DNA from: Nostoc sp. PCC 7524
GTDB taxonomy: Bacteria > Cyanobacteriota > Cyanobacteriia > Cyanobacteriales > Nostocaceae
NCBI RefSeq assembly: GCF_000316645.1
Contig: NC_019684.1
Coordinates: 3,129,501-3,193,500 of the forward strand
DNA length: 64,000 nucleotides
Direction: 5' to 3'
The position numbers were made by a program, and so were the translations under genes. Of the stretch, positions 1-8,669 are shown one piece after another; positions within the stretch are counted from its first letter, which is position 1, and each line of letters begins with the position of its first letter. The notes under the pieces were generated by a model. That model did no database searches, was not told where the DNA came from, and was given only the letters and a program-made list of their open reading frames with translations.

Positions 1-2
1 AA

Positions 3-275
3 AGGTGGAAAAATTTGCAACTGGCCTTGATCCCCAGTGTTCTCAAAGTTGTCATTACACCCCTGCTGGTGGGTTTACTGACAACTTTGTGTTTGGGATT
101 ATCAGGCGATCGCCGCTTGGCAATGGTTCTCATGTCGGGAATGCCCTCAGCCTTTGCTGGTGTGATTTTAGCGGAGGAGTACAACCTCAACCGTGATTTG
201 ATTGTCAGCAGCATTATCCTCTCCACAGTTTTGTTACTCCTGGTTCTACCTTTGTGGATTCAGGTTTTTGGGTGA
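3..275 (+). CDS. AEC-family transporter, C-terminal part
   Basis: This is the last 90 codons of a gene that begins before the window. The visible part is very hydrophobic, with two or three membrane segments, and ends [13 protein letters not shown]. The run [18 protein letters not shown] resembles the conserved end of the auxin efflux carrier (AEC) family, inner-membrane permeases that export organic anions or auxin-like compounds in other organisms. The substrate cannot be told from this piece. It is followed at once by a G-rich tandem repeat. The family call is moderately firm; any specific function is not supported. Confidence 0.7.
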   Translation, partial: RWKNLQLALIPSVLKVVITPLLVGLLTTLCLGLSGDRRLAMVLMSGMPSAFAGVILAEEYNLNRDLIVSSIILSTVLLLLVLPLWIQVFG

Positions 276-390
276 GGGAGCAGGGGAGCAGGGGAGCAGG
301 GGAGGCAGGGGAGGCAGGGGAGGCAGGGGAGGCAGGGGAGGCAGGGGAGGCAGGGGAGGCAGGGGAGGCAGGGGAGGCAGGGGGAGAAAA
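276..390 (+). repeat. 9-bp tandem repeat, nine perfect GAGGCAGGG copies
   Basis: Three 8-base GAGCAGGG-like units (about 278-301) run into nine perfect copies of GAGGCAGGG (302-382), starting directly after the stop codon of the AEC gene. The strand is strongly G-rich. Open frames that read it as repeated Gly-Arg-Gly are artefacts of the repeat. Its perfection suggests recent slippage, so copy number probably varies between strains. Confidence 0.9.
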
Positions 391-802
391 ATCCTATGCC
401 CGATACCCTATTTCGGAAATGTCATGAAATCTTGATATAAATACCCTTATTCAAACTCGTTATGTCATGGAAACATAACAAATTGATCCCAGAAGGGCTG
501 ATAAGTTCGTGAAATAGGCAAAAAAGCCTGTTGACACCCCTTGATCCCTACCGAGGGTTAATAGTTAATATTCATTTAACAACTTAGTAACAAGTGACTC
601 CTCTGATCCCAAAGTGCTGATTTTGGCATGAGTAAGAAATTGAAAGGGAGTGACCTCTTTTAACAAAAGACTAACTAAAAAACACACTGGGCAAAACCAG
701 GAGTCAGGAATAAGAAATTCATCTGGGACTAATCAAAATTTAATCAAGCATTCATTAACCCAGAGAAATCATTTACCTTTCAAACGACTGGAGGCCAAAA
801 TC
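391..802. other. Intergenic leader before the DUF4912 gene
   Basis: About 400 bases of AT-rich DNA with no convincing gene. It forms the long upstream region of the DUF4912 gene. A GTG at 650 opens the same frame without similarity to the family, so I treat 650-802 as leader. I see no terminator hairpin or known riboswitch here. Confidence 0.5.
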
Positions 803-2044
803 ATGGCGAAAGAACGCCCACCGCTAGAAGAGATGACATTACGGCAATTACGTAAAGTTGCCAGCGAATGTAGCATCTCTCGCTATAGCCGGATGCGTAA
901 ATCACAATTACTAGCAGCAATTCAAGAAGTCCAGCGCAACAAAGCATCACTTACCCCATCTCGTTCACTGGAGGCACAGGAAACCGTGGAAGCAGCAAAA
1001 TTTGAATTAGGTCAAGATGACCGTACTGGTGGCTCTCTGGCTGATGTTGATGAAGGATTAGCAGATTTACCAGGTGGTTACGGCGATAGTCGAATTGTGC
1101 TTTTACCGCGTGATCCCCAATGGGCTTATGCTTACTGGGATGTTCCTAATGATCATAAAGAAGAGTTGCGCCGCCAAGGTGGACAACAACTGGCGTTGCG
1201 GATTTATGACGTTACCGACATCAATCTGGAATACCAAAGCCCCCACAGCATCCAAGAGTATCCTGCTGATGAACTAGCTAGGGAATGGTATATACCAATT
1301 CCTGTGAGCGATCGCGATTACGTACTCGATATCGGTTATCGTACCTTTGATGGTCGTTGGTTGGTACTAGCTCGTTCAGCTCGCGTTCACATTCCGCCTG
1401 TTTATCCTTCTGACTGGATTGAAGATGTCTTCATCACCGTCAACTTTGAGGAAGATTTACGCGGCAAAACCCTTTACGAACTCGTTCCCCCCGCCAAAAA
1501 AACCGCCGCAGTGGGTGCAAATGGCAACCCCATCTACGAACAAATCTTTGGTATGGCAGAGTCCGCCGAAGCACAACGGGTTGCAGGTTCTCTGTTCGGT
1601 TCTATGCAGCACGTACCTGGTTCTGTCCGTCCCGAACAAGCTATCAGCTCCTATGTCTTCCCCTCTGGTGTAGGTATGTGGGCAGTTCCCACCGTTTCCG
1701 GCTTAACAATGTCCGGTGTGGGAATGTCAGGTGTAGGCTTCTCTGCTTCCGCCGTACCAATGCGTCCTCGTCAGTTCTGGTTAATTGCTGATGCGGAGTT
1801 GATTGTCTACGGTGCTACTGAACCTGATGCTACCGTAACAATCGGCGGTCGTCCCATCAAACTGAATCCCGATGGTACATTCCGCTTCCAGATGTCCTTC
1901 CAGGATGGTTTAATTGATTACCCCATTTTGGCTGTTGCAGCTGATGGTGAGCAAACACGCTCAATCCACATGAAGTTTAATCGTGAAACACCATCTCGTA
2001 ATACCAATACTAAGGAAGAAGCTGTTTTAGAGTGGCTGTCTTAA
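803..2044 (+). CDS. DUF4912 domain protein with Rho-N/SAP-like N-terminus
   Basis: A 413-residue soluble protein. The first ~45 residues (MAKERPPLEEMTLRQLRKVA) look like a Rho N-terminal/SAP-type helical domain, which binds nucleic acid in other proteins. Residues ~95-230 carry the DUF4912 region (RIVLLPRDPQWAYAYWDVP). A Gly/Met/Ser-rich linker follows, then a C-terminal beta-rich domain (residues ~325-400). The ATG at 803 is preferred because GGAGG lies 8 bases upstream and family similarity begins there; a GTG at 650 in frame adds 51 atypical residues. Function is unknown; DUF4912 proteins are common in cyanobacteria. Confidence 0.8.
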   Translation: MAKERPPLEEMTLRQLRKVASECSISRYSRMRKSQLLAAIQEVQRNKASLTPSRSLEAQETVEAAKFELGQDDRTGGSLADVDEGLADLPGGYGDSRIVLLPRDPQWAYAYWDVPNDHKEELRRQGGQQLALRIYDVTDINLEYQSPHSIQEYPADELAREWYIPIPVSDRDYVLDIGYRTFDGRWLVLARSARVHIPPVYPSDWIEDVFITVNFEEDLRGKTLYELVPPAKKTAAVGANGNPIYEQIFGMAESAEAQRVAGSLFGSMQHVPGSVRPEQAISSYVFPSGVGMWAVPTVSGLTMSGVGMSGVGFSASAVPMRPRQFWLIADAELIVYGATEPDATVTIGGRPIKLNPDGTFRFQMSFQDGLIDYPILAVAADGEQTRSIHMKFNRETPSRNTNTKEEAVLEWLS

Positions 2045-2140
2045 GGTGACAGGTGACAGGTGAGCCGGCGCGGTCTTGGGGGTTTCCCCCATGAGCGACC
2101 GGTGAACCCGAAGGGTGACAGGTGATAGGTGACAGGATAG
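2045..2140. repeat. Dispersed GTGACAGG repeat element, copy 1
   Basis: GGTGACAGGTGACAGG-type direct repeats flank a GC-rich core (GGTTTCCCCCATGAGCGACC and following bases). The same arrangement, with a diverged core, lies at 11606-11700. It is followed by CCCCAGT heptamers near 2199-2220. This is a non-coding dispersed repeat of the kind common in Nostocales intergenic DNA. Confidence 0.7.
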
Positions 2141-2242
2141 AGGAGAAATAATCGTTTCTTTTCTTAATTAGTGGAAATGATTTCAATTAATTCCCAATCC
2201 CCAGTCCCCAGTCCCCAGTATTGATTGGAAATTTGAATGATT

Positions 2243-2274
2243 ACCCGCTATAGTCATGCTGTAGCGGGTTTTTA
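2243..2274 (+). terminator. Rho-independent terminator
   Basis: ACCCGCTA (2243-2250) pairs with TAGCGGGT (2262-2269) around an 11-base loop and is followed by TTTTA. It should end the DUF4912 transcript. It stands only 6 bases before the ATG at 2281, so it also occupies the place where the ribosome-binding site of the next gene would lie. Confidence 0.75.
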
Positions 2275-2280
2275 TTGTTT

Positions 2281-3228
2281 ATGTATCTTAACAAAATATC
2301 TGGTTTATTTTTCTTAATCACTACCGTTAGCTTATTATCAGGATGTCAAAAGATAGACGCACAATCAATACCAAAAGCTACACCAAAAGCTGCAAAAATT
2401 TGTCCTGGTGAAAATGCGAAATTTAGTATTGATTTTTTTAAAACTAACAATCGAGGTGAGAAATTTGCTAAAGGTATCAATCATGTAATTATTTTTAATC
2501 CCAGGTCAGCGGCTTTAGATTTTAAGGTGAATGTGGGATTATCTCATAAAATTTATGCTCAAGACACTAGAGGCAGAGTTCGTAAAGAATACATACCAAA
2601 ACAGTTTAATGAACTGATTGCTGATGATAACTCTAAACTTAATGGACAAAGACCAATAGCAGCCATTAATGCTGACTATATAGATACTGAACATAAACCA
2701 CAAGGCTTAAATATTTCTCGTGGAGTAGACTATTCAGGAGTGTTTAAAAATAAGCGTTCTTCCTTTGGAATTTCTGGTGGTAAGCCACAACAGCGACGGG
2801 CGACAATTCAAGTGGGCAGAAGAAATGCTAATATTCTCAACTACAATTTAGTAGGCGGTAATGGTAGGTTTTATAGCCAGGGTAAGTTTAAAGATATTTG
2901 TTCAGATTTGGGAGAATTTGCTTGTAAGCAAGCAACTAATCGCTCGATGGCAGCTATTACTAATAAGGGTTATGTGATTTTGTTAGTTAATGATTTTAAG
3001 GCTAATTCTAGTATTGAGTTTTCTGCGGTTAACCAAGAGTTATTACCACACCAATTTGATGATGTATTAAAAGGTATTGCTCGTAATAATTGTTTAGGGA
3101 AAATTCAAGAAGGCATATTGTTTGATGGTGGTATGTCTCCCGGATTGTATTACGATAATAAAATTTATGTGCAGAATCCAGGGCCTATTGGTTCAGTGTT
3201 TTTAATTTATAAGAAGTCTCAAAATTAA
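2281..3228 (+). CDS. Lipoprotein, phosphodiester glycosidase (NAGPA/DUF2233) family
   Basis: A 315-residue protein with a lipoprotein signal peptide: a hydrophobic stretch ending in the lipobox LLSGC (~residues 18-22), so it is probably lipid-anchored outside the cytoplasmic membrane. The mature part matches the phosphodiester glycosidase (NAGPA-like) fold, with AAINADYI, LNISRG, RSMAAITNKGYVILLVND and GILFDGGMSPGLYY. Family members remove sugars or act on exopolysaccharide; the substrate is unknown here. I use the ATG at 2281 because the signal peptide starts there. No Shine-Dalgarno is visible, since a terminator-like hairpin sits just upstream. Confidence 0.75.
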   Translation: MYLNKISGLFFLITTVSLLSGCQKIDAQSIPKATPKAAKICPGENAKFSIDFFKTNNRGEKFAKGINHVIIFNPRSAALDFKVNVGLSHKIYAQDTRGRVRKEYIPKQFNELIADDNSKLNGQRPIAAINADYIDTEHKPQGLNISRGVDYSGVFKNKRSSFGISGGKPQQRRATIQVGRRNANILNYNLVGGNGRFYSQGKFKDICSDLGEFACKQATNRSMAAITNKGYVILLVNDFKANSSIEFSAVNQELLPHQFDDVLKGIARNNCLGKIQEGILFDGGMSPGLYYDNKIYVQNPGPIGSVFLIYKKSQN

Positions 3229-3233
3229 GTTAG

Positions 3234-3297
3234 TAGGGTGCGTCAGTAGGAATAATTTCTTGGTGTAGTTAAGGTTTCCTCCGGCTGACGTACCCTA
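3234..3297. repeat. MITE-like inverted repeat (GGGTGCGTCAG family), copy A
   Basis: TAGGGTGCGTCAG at the left end is answered by CTGACGTACCCTA at the right end, 64 bp in all. Copies with the same termini lie at 14482-14545 and 32443-32506. It sits between convergent genes and could fold as a hairpin in both transcripts. Confidence 0.8.
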
Positions 3298-3310
3298 CAT
3301 TTTTGGTAGA

Positions 3311-4324
3311 TTATTTGCATGGATTTATACATTTGAGATGATCACAACCAAAATGTTGAGTCATCATTGCAGAAAGTATTTGGAAAGTTGAAGCATCAAG
3401 ATTTAATTCTTGCTTGATGTCATCATTTACCTCTGGTTGAGTTATCTGCTTTGCCATTTCTTGAAACTGTACCCAAGTTAAATCACTATTAACAAAAGCT
3501 TTGGCAAGGCTAATTACCAGTTCTTCATAATCATTGTCTTCTAACCTAGTCATCATTCGGTGTTGAATGTGAAGCATATCGTCAAAGCAGTAATACCAAG
3601 ATTTTGGTTGCTGCTTAAGTAGCATTTTAAAAAAATCCTGCTGTTTTGAGCGACTAACAGCCTTATCAGCCTCGCTACACACCATTAATATAGGAGCAGA
3701 ACAATGGATTGGTACTTGTTTTAACAGCTTCTCTCCCAATTCTAGAAATATTCTTAATGCTTTTAAACAAAAACCGTCATAACCGAAATTGCCGGGTGCA
3801 TCTTTGTTGAACCATTCAAAATAAATTGGTAGGATTTTGATGAGCCAATCAGTGATGAATTGACGACTACCCAAATAAGGAGTGAACAATAAGGCGCACT
3901 CAATCTGTTGGGGATATTCTAAAGCTAACCACGCCGCTAATGTTCCACCTGTTGATAATCCTCCGACTACGACTTTTTGACCTAGGGTTTTGGCAATCTC
4001 TAACCACTCGATGACAAATTGCTGGTAAGTCCGAATGTCCGTTGGTAATGGTGGAGGATTGAGGCGATTCCAGTCTCCTAAGCGTCCATGACCTGGTTGT
4101 AAGGGAATCAGAACATTATATCCAGCTTGAAAAAAAGCCTTGCCGAGTGGCTCAAATTGGTACGGGCCGGCGGTGAAACCATGCAAGAATAGACAAACTT
4201 TTGACGTGGGATGGGGATGAATGAAGAATTTTGAACGACAGGCTTGGTTTTTCAGTCTCAACGCCGACTCTGATTGATGAACTTGCTCAAGAATCTCTAC
4301 TGTCTTGTGAATGCAAACGTCCAT
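3311..4324 (-). CDS. Alpha/beta hydrolase
   Basis: A 337-residue protein with the alpha/beta-hydrolase core: KVCLFLHGFTAGPYQFEPLG (oxyanion region, ~residue 43) and GGLSTGGTLAAWLALEYP with the nucleophile elbow G-L-S-T-G. A late HIQHRM is a candidate for the catalytic His, and SEADKAV holds a plausible acidic residue. It resembles carboxylesterase or acyl-glycerol lipase types. No signal peptide is seen, so it is probably cytoplasmic. The ~70-residue tail with CDHLKCINPC contains a cluster of Cys that is not part of the usual fold. Substrate unknown. Confidence 0.8.
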   Translation of the reverse strand: MDVCIHKTVEILEQVHQSESALRLKNQACRSKFFIHPHPTSKVCLFLHGFTAGPYQFEPLGKAFFQAGYNVLIPLQPGHGRLGDWNRLNPPPLPTDIRTYQQFVIEWLEIAKTLGQKVVVGGLSTGGTLAAWLALEYPQQIECALLFTPYLGSRQFITDWLIKILPIYFEWFNKDAPGNFGYDGFCLKALRIFLELGEKLLKQVPIHCSAPILMVCSEADKAVSRSKQQDFFKMLLKQQPKSWYYCFDDMLHIQHRMMTRLEDNDYEELVISLAKAFVNSDLTWVQFQEMAKQITQPEVNDDIKQELNLDASTFQILSAMMTQHFGCDHLKCINPCK

Positions 4325-4426
4325 TTGATGAATTGGTGTACTTGTGCATATATTCGTTATTTTCTTAACTCAGTAAGCCTGCGAAATCTAGCAAATGGCA
4401 TATTTAGGACTTACGCATGAGTCACC

Positions 4427-4450
4427 AAAAATAAAACCCGCCGTAGCGGG
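4427..4450 (-). terminator. Terminator for the 51-codon gene
   Basis: Read on the minus strand, CCCGC and GCGGG form a tight hairpin with a 4-base loop, followed by a T-rich run (TTTTATTTTTGG). It lies ~40 bases after the stop codon of the small minus-strand gene at 4489-4644, which supports that gene and its direction. Confidence 0.75.
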
Positions 4451-4488
4451 AGTACACACAACAACACTATGAACAATGAAAACTTGAT

Positions 4489-4644
4489 TTAGGTGCAATA
4501 CTTCATTTCTGCTTCTAATTGCCTAATTAGTCTTTCATCACCACGAGATTTCGCTATTTCCAAGCGATACTCGATGTTCCTTTTAATATTTTGTTTGTGT
4601 ATTTCTGTTGCCGCACTCATCGCTCTGTGTCGATTCTGGCTCAT
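4489..4644 (-). CDS. Small conserved-type protein, 51 residues
   Basis: A short minus-strand frame encoding MSQNRHRAMSAATEIHKQNI and 31 further residues, ending in EAEMKYCT. It is highly charged and predicted helical, with no membrane segment. An AGAGG lies ~10 bases upstream of the ATG and a clean terminator follows the stop. The Arg/Glu pattern (RLEIAKSRGDERLIRQLEAEM) looks coding, and I recall similar short proteins in Nostocales. Function unknown. The opposite-strand frame over the same bases has no such support. Confidence 0.6.
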   Translation of the reverse strand: MSQNRHRAMSAATEIHKQNIKRNIEYRLEIAKSRGDERLIRQLEAEMKYCT

Positions 4645-4755
4645 AGTGGTCAACCTCTTAATCTTTTACATTATGTCTGTGCTTCTTAACATAGCACAAA
4701 TTCCGTAGCCTTTGTTACAGAAATAATTAATGTAATATACATTTACTTTTAAAGT

Positions 4756-5547
4756 ATGTGGGAAAATCAAGCTTTCCTAACCTTATTAAGCGATTTTAGC
4801 GATCGCGATGTCTACGTAGCTGTGATGAAGGGAGTAATCGCCCAAGTCAACCCGAAATTACAGGTGGTAGACTTGAGCCATGAGATTCCGCCTCAAAATA
4901 TTGCGGCGGCTAGGTTTTGTTTGTTGAATGTTTATCTTTACTTCCCAGAGGGGACAGTACATATAGCTGTAGTAGATCCGGGTGTGGGGAGTAAAAGAAA
5001 GGCGATCGCGGTAGAATTTGCAGGTGGGTTTTTAGTAGGGCCAGATAATGGCATATTTAGCGGTGTGTTAGCTCAAACTCCAGCCATTGCAGCAGTCGAG
5101 TTAACGAATCCCCAATATTGGAGAACCCCCGAACCTAGTAAGACTTTTCATGGTAGGGATATTTTCGCACCAGTGGGCGCTCATCTAGCTAGTGGTGTTT
5201 CTCTGCAACAGCTAGGACAAGCAATTGAGCCTGCAACTTTAACGCAATTAAATCTGAAGCAATGTCATCATACAACAACTGGTGTTACAGGTTGTATTCA
5301 ATATATAGATCACTTTGGTAACTTGGTGAGCAATATTCCAGGGAGTTACGTACAAGGTAAAAAATGGTGTGTGCAAGCTGGTGGGTTAATCGTACCTGGC
5401 TGTGCAACTTACAGCAATGTTCCCTTTGGGGAAGCAGTCGCTTTAGTTGGTAGTCATGGCTGGGTAGAAATTGCCATCAACAGTGGTAATGCACACTCGC
5501 AGTTACAGATTAATTTGCAAGATTCTCTAGAAGTCATTAGTTATTAG
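4756..5547 (+). CDS. SAM hydroxide adenosyltransferase family (DUF62)
   Basis: A 263-residue protein of the SAM hydrolase/halogenase-like family, which splits S-adenosylmethionine with water to adenosine and methionine. Typical motifs are visible: TLLSDFSDRDVYVAVMKGVI at the N-terminus, VDLSHEIPPQNI, VHIAVVDPGVGS with the family DPGVG motif, GPDNGIF, and FHGRDIFAPVGAHLASG. The C-terminal domain has YIDHFGNLVSNI. It is followed 53 bases later by a DUF2301 gene on the same strand, so they may be cotranscribed. The family call is firm; the physiological role is uncertain. Confidence 0.87.
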   Translation: MWENQAFLTLLSDFSDRDVYVAVMKGVIAQVNPKLQVVDLSHEIPPQNIAAARFCLLNVYLYFPEGTVHIAVVDPGVGSKRKAIAVEFAGGFLVGPDNGIFSGVLAQTPAIAAVELTNPQYWRTPEPSKTFHGRDIFAPVGAHLASGVSLQQLGQAIEPATLTQLNLKQCHHTTTGVTGCIQYIDHFGNLVSNIPGSYVQGKKWCVQAGGLIVPGCATYSNVPFGEAVALVGSHGWVEIAINSGNAHSQLQINLQDSLEVISY

Positions 5548-5600
5548 ACTATGGATAGGGAAAATTTTTCTTGAGTAGAACTATTAACTTTGAATTGCTT

Positions 5601-6266
5601 ATGACTACGCCAACAATATCTGCATCGGAAGTTTATCAAGGTCAGTTTGGAGAGTTTACAATTAATCAGAGCGATCGCACAGGTGTAATTATCTATCGTT
5701 CTGGGTTAATGGTAGCTGCTTTGTGCTTTGCTATTGGCAGTGGTTTAGTATTATTTGCCAACAATCCTACTACCATTCAAGCACTGACCCCTTTATATAC
5801 TTGCTTCAGTCTGGCTCTTGGTGTCAGTTTATTGACAATACATATTTACATGGCAGCATTGCATAGAATATTACAAGCCTTTTGGTTAATTGGGAGCATT
5901 TGTGCATTTATCATCAGGCATTTTGACAGTCAACCTTTTGCTGTGACTGTGTACAATCAACCCCTAACTTTATTCGGAGTTGGTTTTACTTTTGCTGCTT
6001 TAACAGGCATTTATTTTAAAGAAGCTTTTTGCTTTAATCGTCTAGAAACTAAAGTGTTAACTGTGATAGTACCACTGCTATTATTAGGGCATTTAGTGGG
6101 GATTTTACCAACTCAATGGGAACAAGTTTTATTAGGAACTTGGGCGATTTTATTTTTAGTATTTGCCTTACGGAAAACAGTACAAGCCATCCCTCCTGAT
6201 ATTGGTGATAAATCAGTATTTGCTTATTTGAAACAACAACGAACAGTGAAAGAGGCTAGAGGTTAG
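5601..6266 (+). CDS. DUF2301 integral membrane protein
   Basis: A 221-residue protein. The N-terminus (MTTPTISASEVYQGQFGEFT) is soluble; about six hydrophobic segments follow from residue ~37 onward and the C-terminus is basic. This matches the DUF2301 membrane proteins found mainly in cyanobacteria, whose function is unknown. An in-frame TTG at 5571 would add ten residues; the ATG at 5601 gives the usual family start. Probably in the same transcript as the upstream DUF62 gene. Confidence 0.75.
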   Translation: MTTPTISASEVYQGQFGEFTINQSDRTGVIIYRSGLMVAALCFAIGSGLVLFANNPTTIQALTPLYTCFSLALGVSLLTIHIYMAALHRILQAFWLIGSICAFIIRHFDSQPFAVTVYNQPLTLFGVGFTFAALTGIYFKEAFCFNRLETKVLTVIVPLLLLGHLVGILPTQWEQVLLGTWAILFLVFALRKTVQAIPPDIGDKSVFAYLKQQRTVKEARG

Positions 6267-6348
6267 TATTTATCAGCGTCAGTTCATCACCTGCTCGATA
6301 GAAGGAGGATTTGAAAATAAATTCCCCCTTGAAACCGAAGTCTCTTAA

Positions 6349-8043
6349 TTAAGCGTTGACAAAGATATCAGCATTAGTTAAAGCCAGACCGATATTGAGA
6401 GTAGCAATTTGAACTTGTGCAGATACTCCTGTGCCATCTTGATCAAAGAAGAGTGCGCCACTGGTTTGATCGTAAATAAATCGATGATTACTGGTAGTGG
6501 CTGCTGTACCGAGAACGAATTGACTAGCAGCGATCGCCGCACCCGCAACCAGCCCACCGCCAAAGCCAACCGCAGACACAGCAATGGTATCATCAACTAC
6601 GTTAAAATCAGTGATGTTGTCAATTCCTTGAGTTAGAGAGTTGAAGATAAAACGATCAGCTCCTGTACCACCTGTGAGCGTATCATTGCCAGTCCCGCCA
6701 ATTAGGGAATCATTTCCTGAATTACCAATTAAGATGTCATTACCAGACCCGCCATTAAGAGTATCATTACCAGAACCGCCTTCGAGAGTTTCATTGCCAG
6801 AACCGCCTATTAAAGTGTCATTGAACTTAGAACCAATTACCCGCTCAATACTGATCAGGGTGTCTGTACCGCCTTGTCCATCAGTGGTTATACCTGTGGA
6901 GAGGTTAACGTTGACTGCCGCAGTGGCATTTTGGTAAGAAGCAGTATCATTGCCAGTCCCGCCATTGAGAGTATCATTGCCAGCACCGCCATTGAGGCTA
7001 TCATTGCCAACACCACCTATTAAGGTGTCATTGAACTTAGAACCAATCACCCGCTCAATGCTGATCAGGGTGTCTGTACCGCCTTGCCCATCAGTGGCTG
7101 TACCTGTGGAGAAGTTAACGTTCACTGCCGCAGTGGCAGTTTGATAAGAAGCAGTATCAATTCCTGAGCCACCATTGAGAGTATCATTGCCAGCACCGCC
7201 AATTAAGGTGTCATTACCAGCCCCGCCATCTAGGGAATCATTCCCAGAACCACCATTGAGGCTATCATTGCCATCACCGCCATTGATGGTGTCATTCCCG
7301 GCATCACCATACAGATAATCGCCACCTGTTCCTCCGGTAATTAAGTCATTGCCAGCACCACTATTAACTTCGGTACCAGTCACAAAAGCTGAGAGATTGA
7401 TTGTGTCATGACCATTACCTGTGGTGACTGAGATATACTCAATGCCTGTAAATTGTGTGCCAGTAGATACAGTACCAGGATTAGCAGCATTGGTGAACGA
7501 GACAGTTAAGTTACTGGTATAAGCGGTTGTATTTAAATACAGGACATCAAGTCCTGCACCACCATCAATATAATCTCTGCCATTACCAGCATAGATGAAG
7601 TCATCACCGTTACCACCATAGAAGAAGTCATCACCTGGATCTTCATCGAACACTAGGTAAGAATCAAGGTAATCTTGTCCCTCATACCGAAAAACAACAT
7701 ACTCTTGATGAGCATTAATGATGTCATTACCATCGCCACCATTGACGGTATCATTGCCAATACCACCCCAGAGGGTATCATTATCTGCTTCACCATTAAC
7801 GCTGTCATTACCTATCCCACCTGAAAGAGCATCACTGCCAATACCGCCCCAGATAGTATCATTGCCGCTCCCATCATCATCAGGCTCGTAAATTGGTACA
7901 CGAATGAGTTGACCATTAGCGACAAACTCCCTGATTGTTATTGCAACATTAACTGTATCATTACCTGCAAAGGTTTCAATTAAGTCATCTCCAGCAGTAC
8001 CTTGTAGGTAATCGTTTTGATTGGAACCGGGAATATATGGCAT
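6349..8043 (-). CDS. RTX-type calcium-binding repeat protein
   Basis: A 564-residue acidic protein built from hemolysin-type nonapeptides (GGxGNDxLx) in several blocks (about residues 60-110, 140-165, 225-300, 335-370 and 410-465). The repeats form Ca2+-binding parallel beta rolls. Two ~80-residue units (ASYQ.ATAAVNVN...ISIERVIGSKFNDTLIGG) are near-identical internal duplications. There is no N-terminal signal peptide, and the C-terminal ~100 residues (GADRFIFNSL to the final FVNA) resemble type I secretion targeting ends, so export by an ABC/TolC route is likely. GGAG stands 10 bases before the ATG. No enzymatic domain is seen. A decayed copy of the C-terminal coding region lies upstream at ~8498-8576. 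Confidence 0.85.
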   Translation of the reverse strand: MPYIPGSNQNDYLQGTAGDDLIETFAGNDTVNVAITIREFVANGQLIRVPIYEPDDDGSGNDTIWGGIGSDALSGGIGNDSVNGEADNDTLWGGIGNDTVNGGDGNDIINAHQEYVVFRYEGQDYLDSYLVFDEDPGDDFFYGGNGDDFIYAGNGRDYIDGGAGLDVLYLNTTAYTSNLTVSFTNAANPGTVSTGTQFTGIEYISVTTGNGHDTINLSAFVTGTEVNSGAGNDLITGGTGGDYLYGDAGNDTINGGDGNDSLNGGSGNDSLDGGAGNDTLIGGAGNDTLNGGSGIDTASYQTATAAVNVNFSTGTATDGQGGTDTLISIERVIGSKFNDTLIGGVGNDSLNGGAGNDTLNGGTGNDTASYQNATAAVNVNLSTGITTDGQGGTDTLISIERVIGSKFNDTLIGGSGNETLEGGSGNDTLNGGSGNDILIGNSGNDSLIGGTGNDTLTGGTGADRFIFNSLTQGIDNITDFNVVDDTIAVSAVGFGGGLVAGAAIAASQFVLGTAATTSNHRFIYDQTSGALFFDQDGTGVSAQVQIATLNIGLALTNADIFVNA

Positions 8044-8497
8044 AAAATTTTGCTCCTTTTCAGCAAGTAGTTGTTTTACAAGTTGGTATTGTCTTTAATT
8101 TCCGATATCAAATCTATGCAATATATATTTGCGTTGATGGTGGTTATCTTTTTTGCACCAGTTTTAATAATTCCAGGTTGAGCAATGCTGACAAAGTAAA
8201 GTTGTAGAGATTCAGCAATGCTAAACCCCTACGAAATATAATTTGTTTCCTGGCAATACATATTTGCTCTTTCCTGTAAATGCGTCATTTGTAGTTACAA
8301 ATAATTGATAAAAATTAATTACTAAAAGCTTGAATAACTTCCGAATAATTTATTGTTGTGGGTTGAGCATTTACTATGCTTAATTGGGACATACTCCATC
8401 GTGTATTGCTATTTTCGGTTATCTATCAGTGATTAATTAGGGAGTTATGCAATTTCAGATCAAATATAATTATGGTAATTCATCCCAATTTTATGTA
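8044..8497. other. Intergenic, upstream of the RTX gene
   Basis: About 450 bases of AT-rich DNA containing the presumed promoter region of the minus-strand RTX gene. I see no gene, hairpin or repeat I can name. Confidence 0.4.
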
Positions 8498-8576
8498 TCG
8501 ATGATTATAGGTAGTGGCTGCTGTACCGATCACGAATTGACTAGCAGCGATCGCTGCACCAGCAACCAAACCACGA
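8498..8576 (-). pseudogene. Fragment duplicated from the RTX gene 3' part
   Basis: This stretch matches 6481-6558 closely (shared GTAGTGGCTGCTGTACCGA and ATTGACTAGCAGCGATCGC). On the minus strand it encodes GLVAGAAIAASQFVIGTAAT, nearly the same as the RTX protein C-terminal domain (GLVAGAAIAASQFVLGTAAT). No start, repeats or upstream domain accompany it. It is the remnant of a second RTX gene or of a local duplication. Confidence 0.75.
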
Positions 8577-8669
8577 TTTTTCTGACTGACGTATCCTTGC
8601 AAGAAATGAGATTTTACCCCAATCCCCAAATTTGGGAACAATAAACCCAGTGGGTGCGAGGATATAGAA

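Noticed and set aside
202..435. Gly-Arg-rich reading frame over the 9-bp repeat
   Set aside because: It arises from the GAGGCAGGG array and overlaps the end of the AEC gene in another frame.
650..802. GTG start giving 51 extra residues to the DUF4912 protein
   Set aside because: The extra part is polar and atypical, and the ATG at 803 has GGAGG at good spacing.
4493..4708. 71-codon plus-strand frame
   Set aside because: The opposite strand has a 51-codon frame with better coding character, ribosome-binding site and terminator over the same bases.
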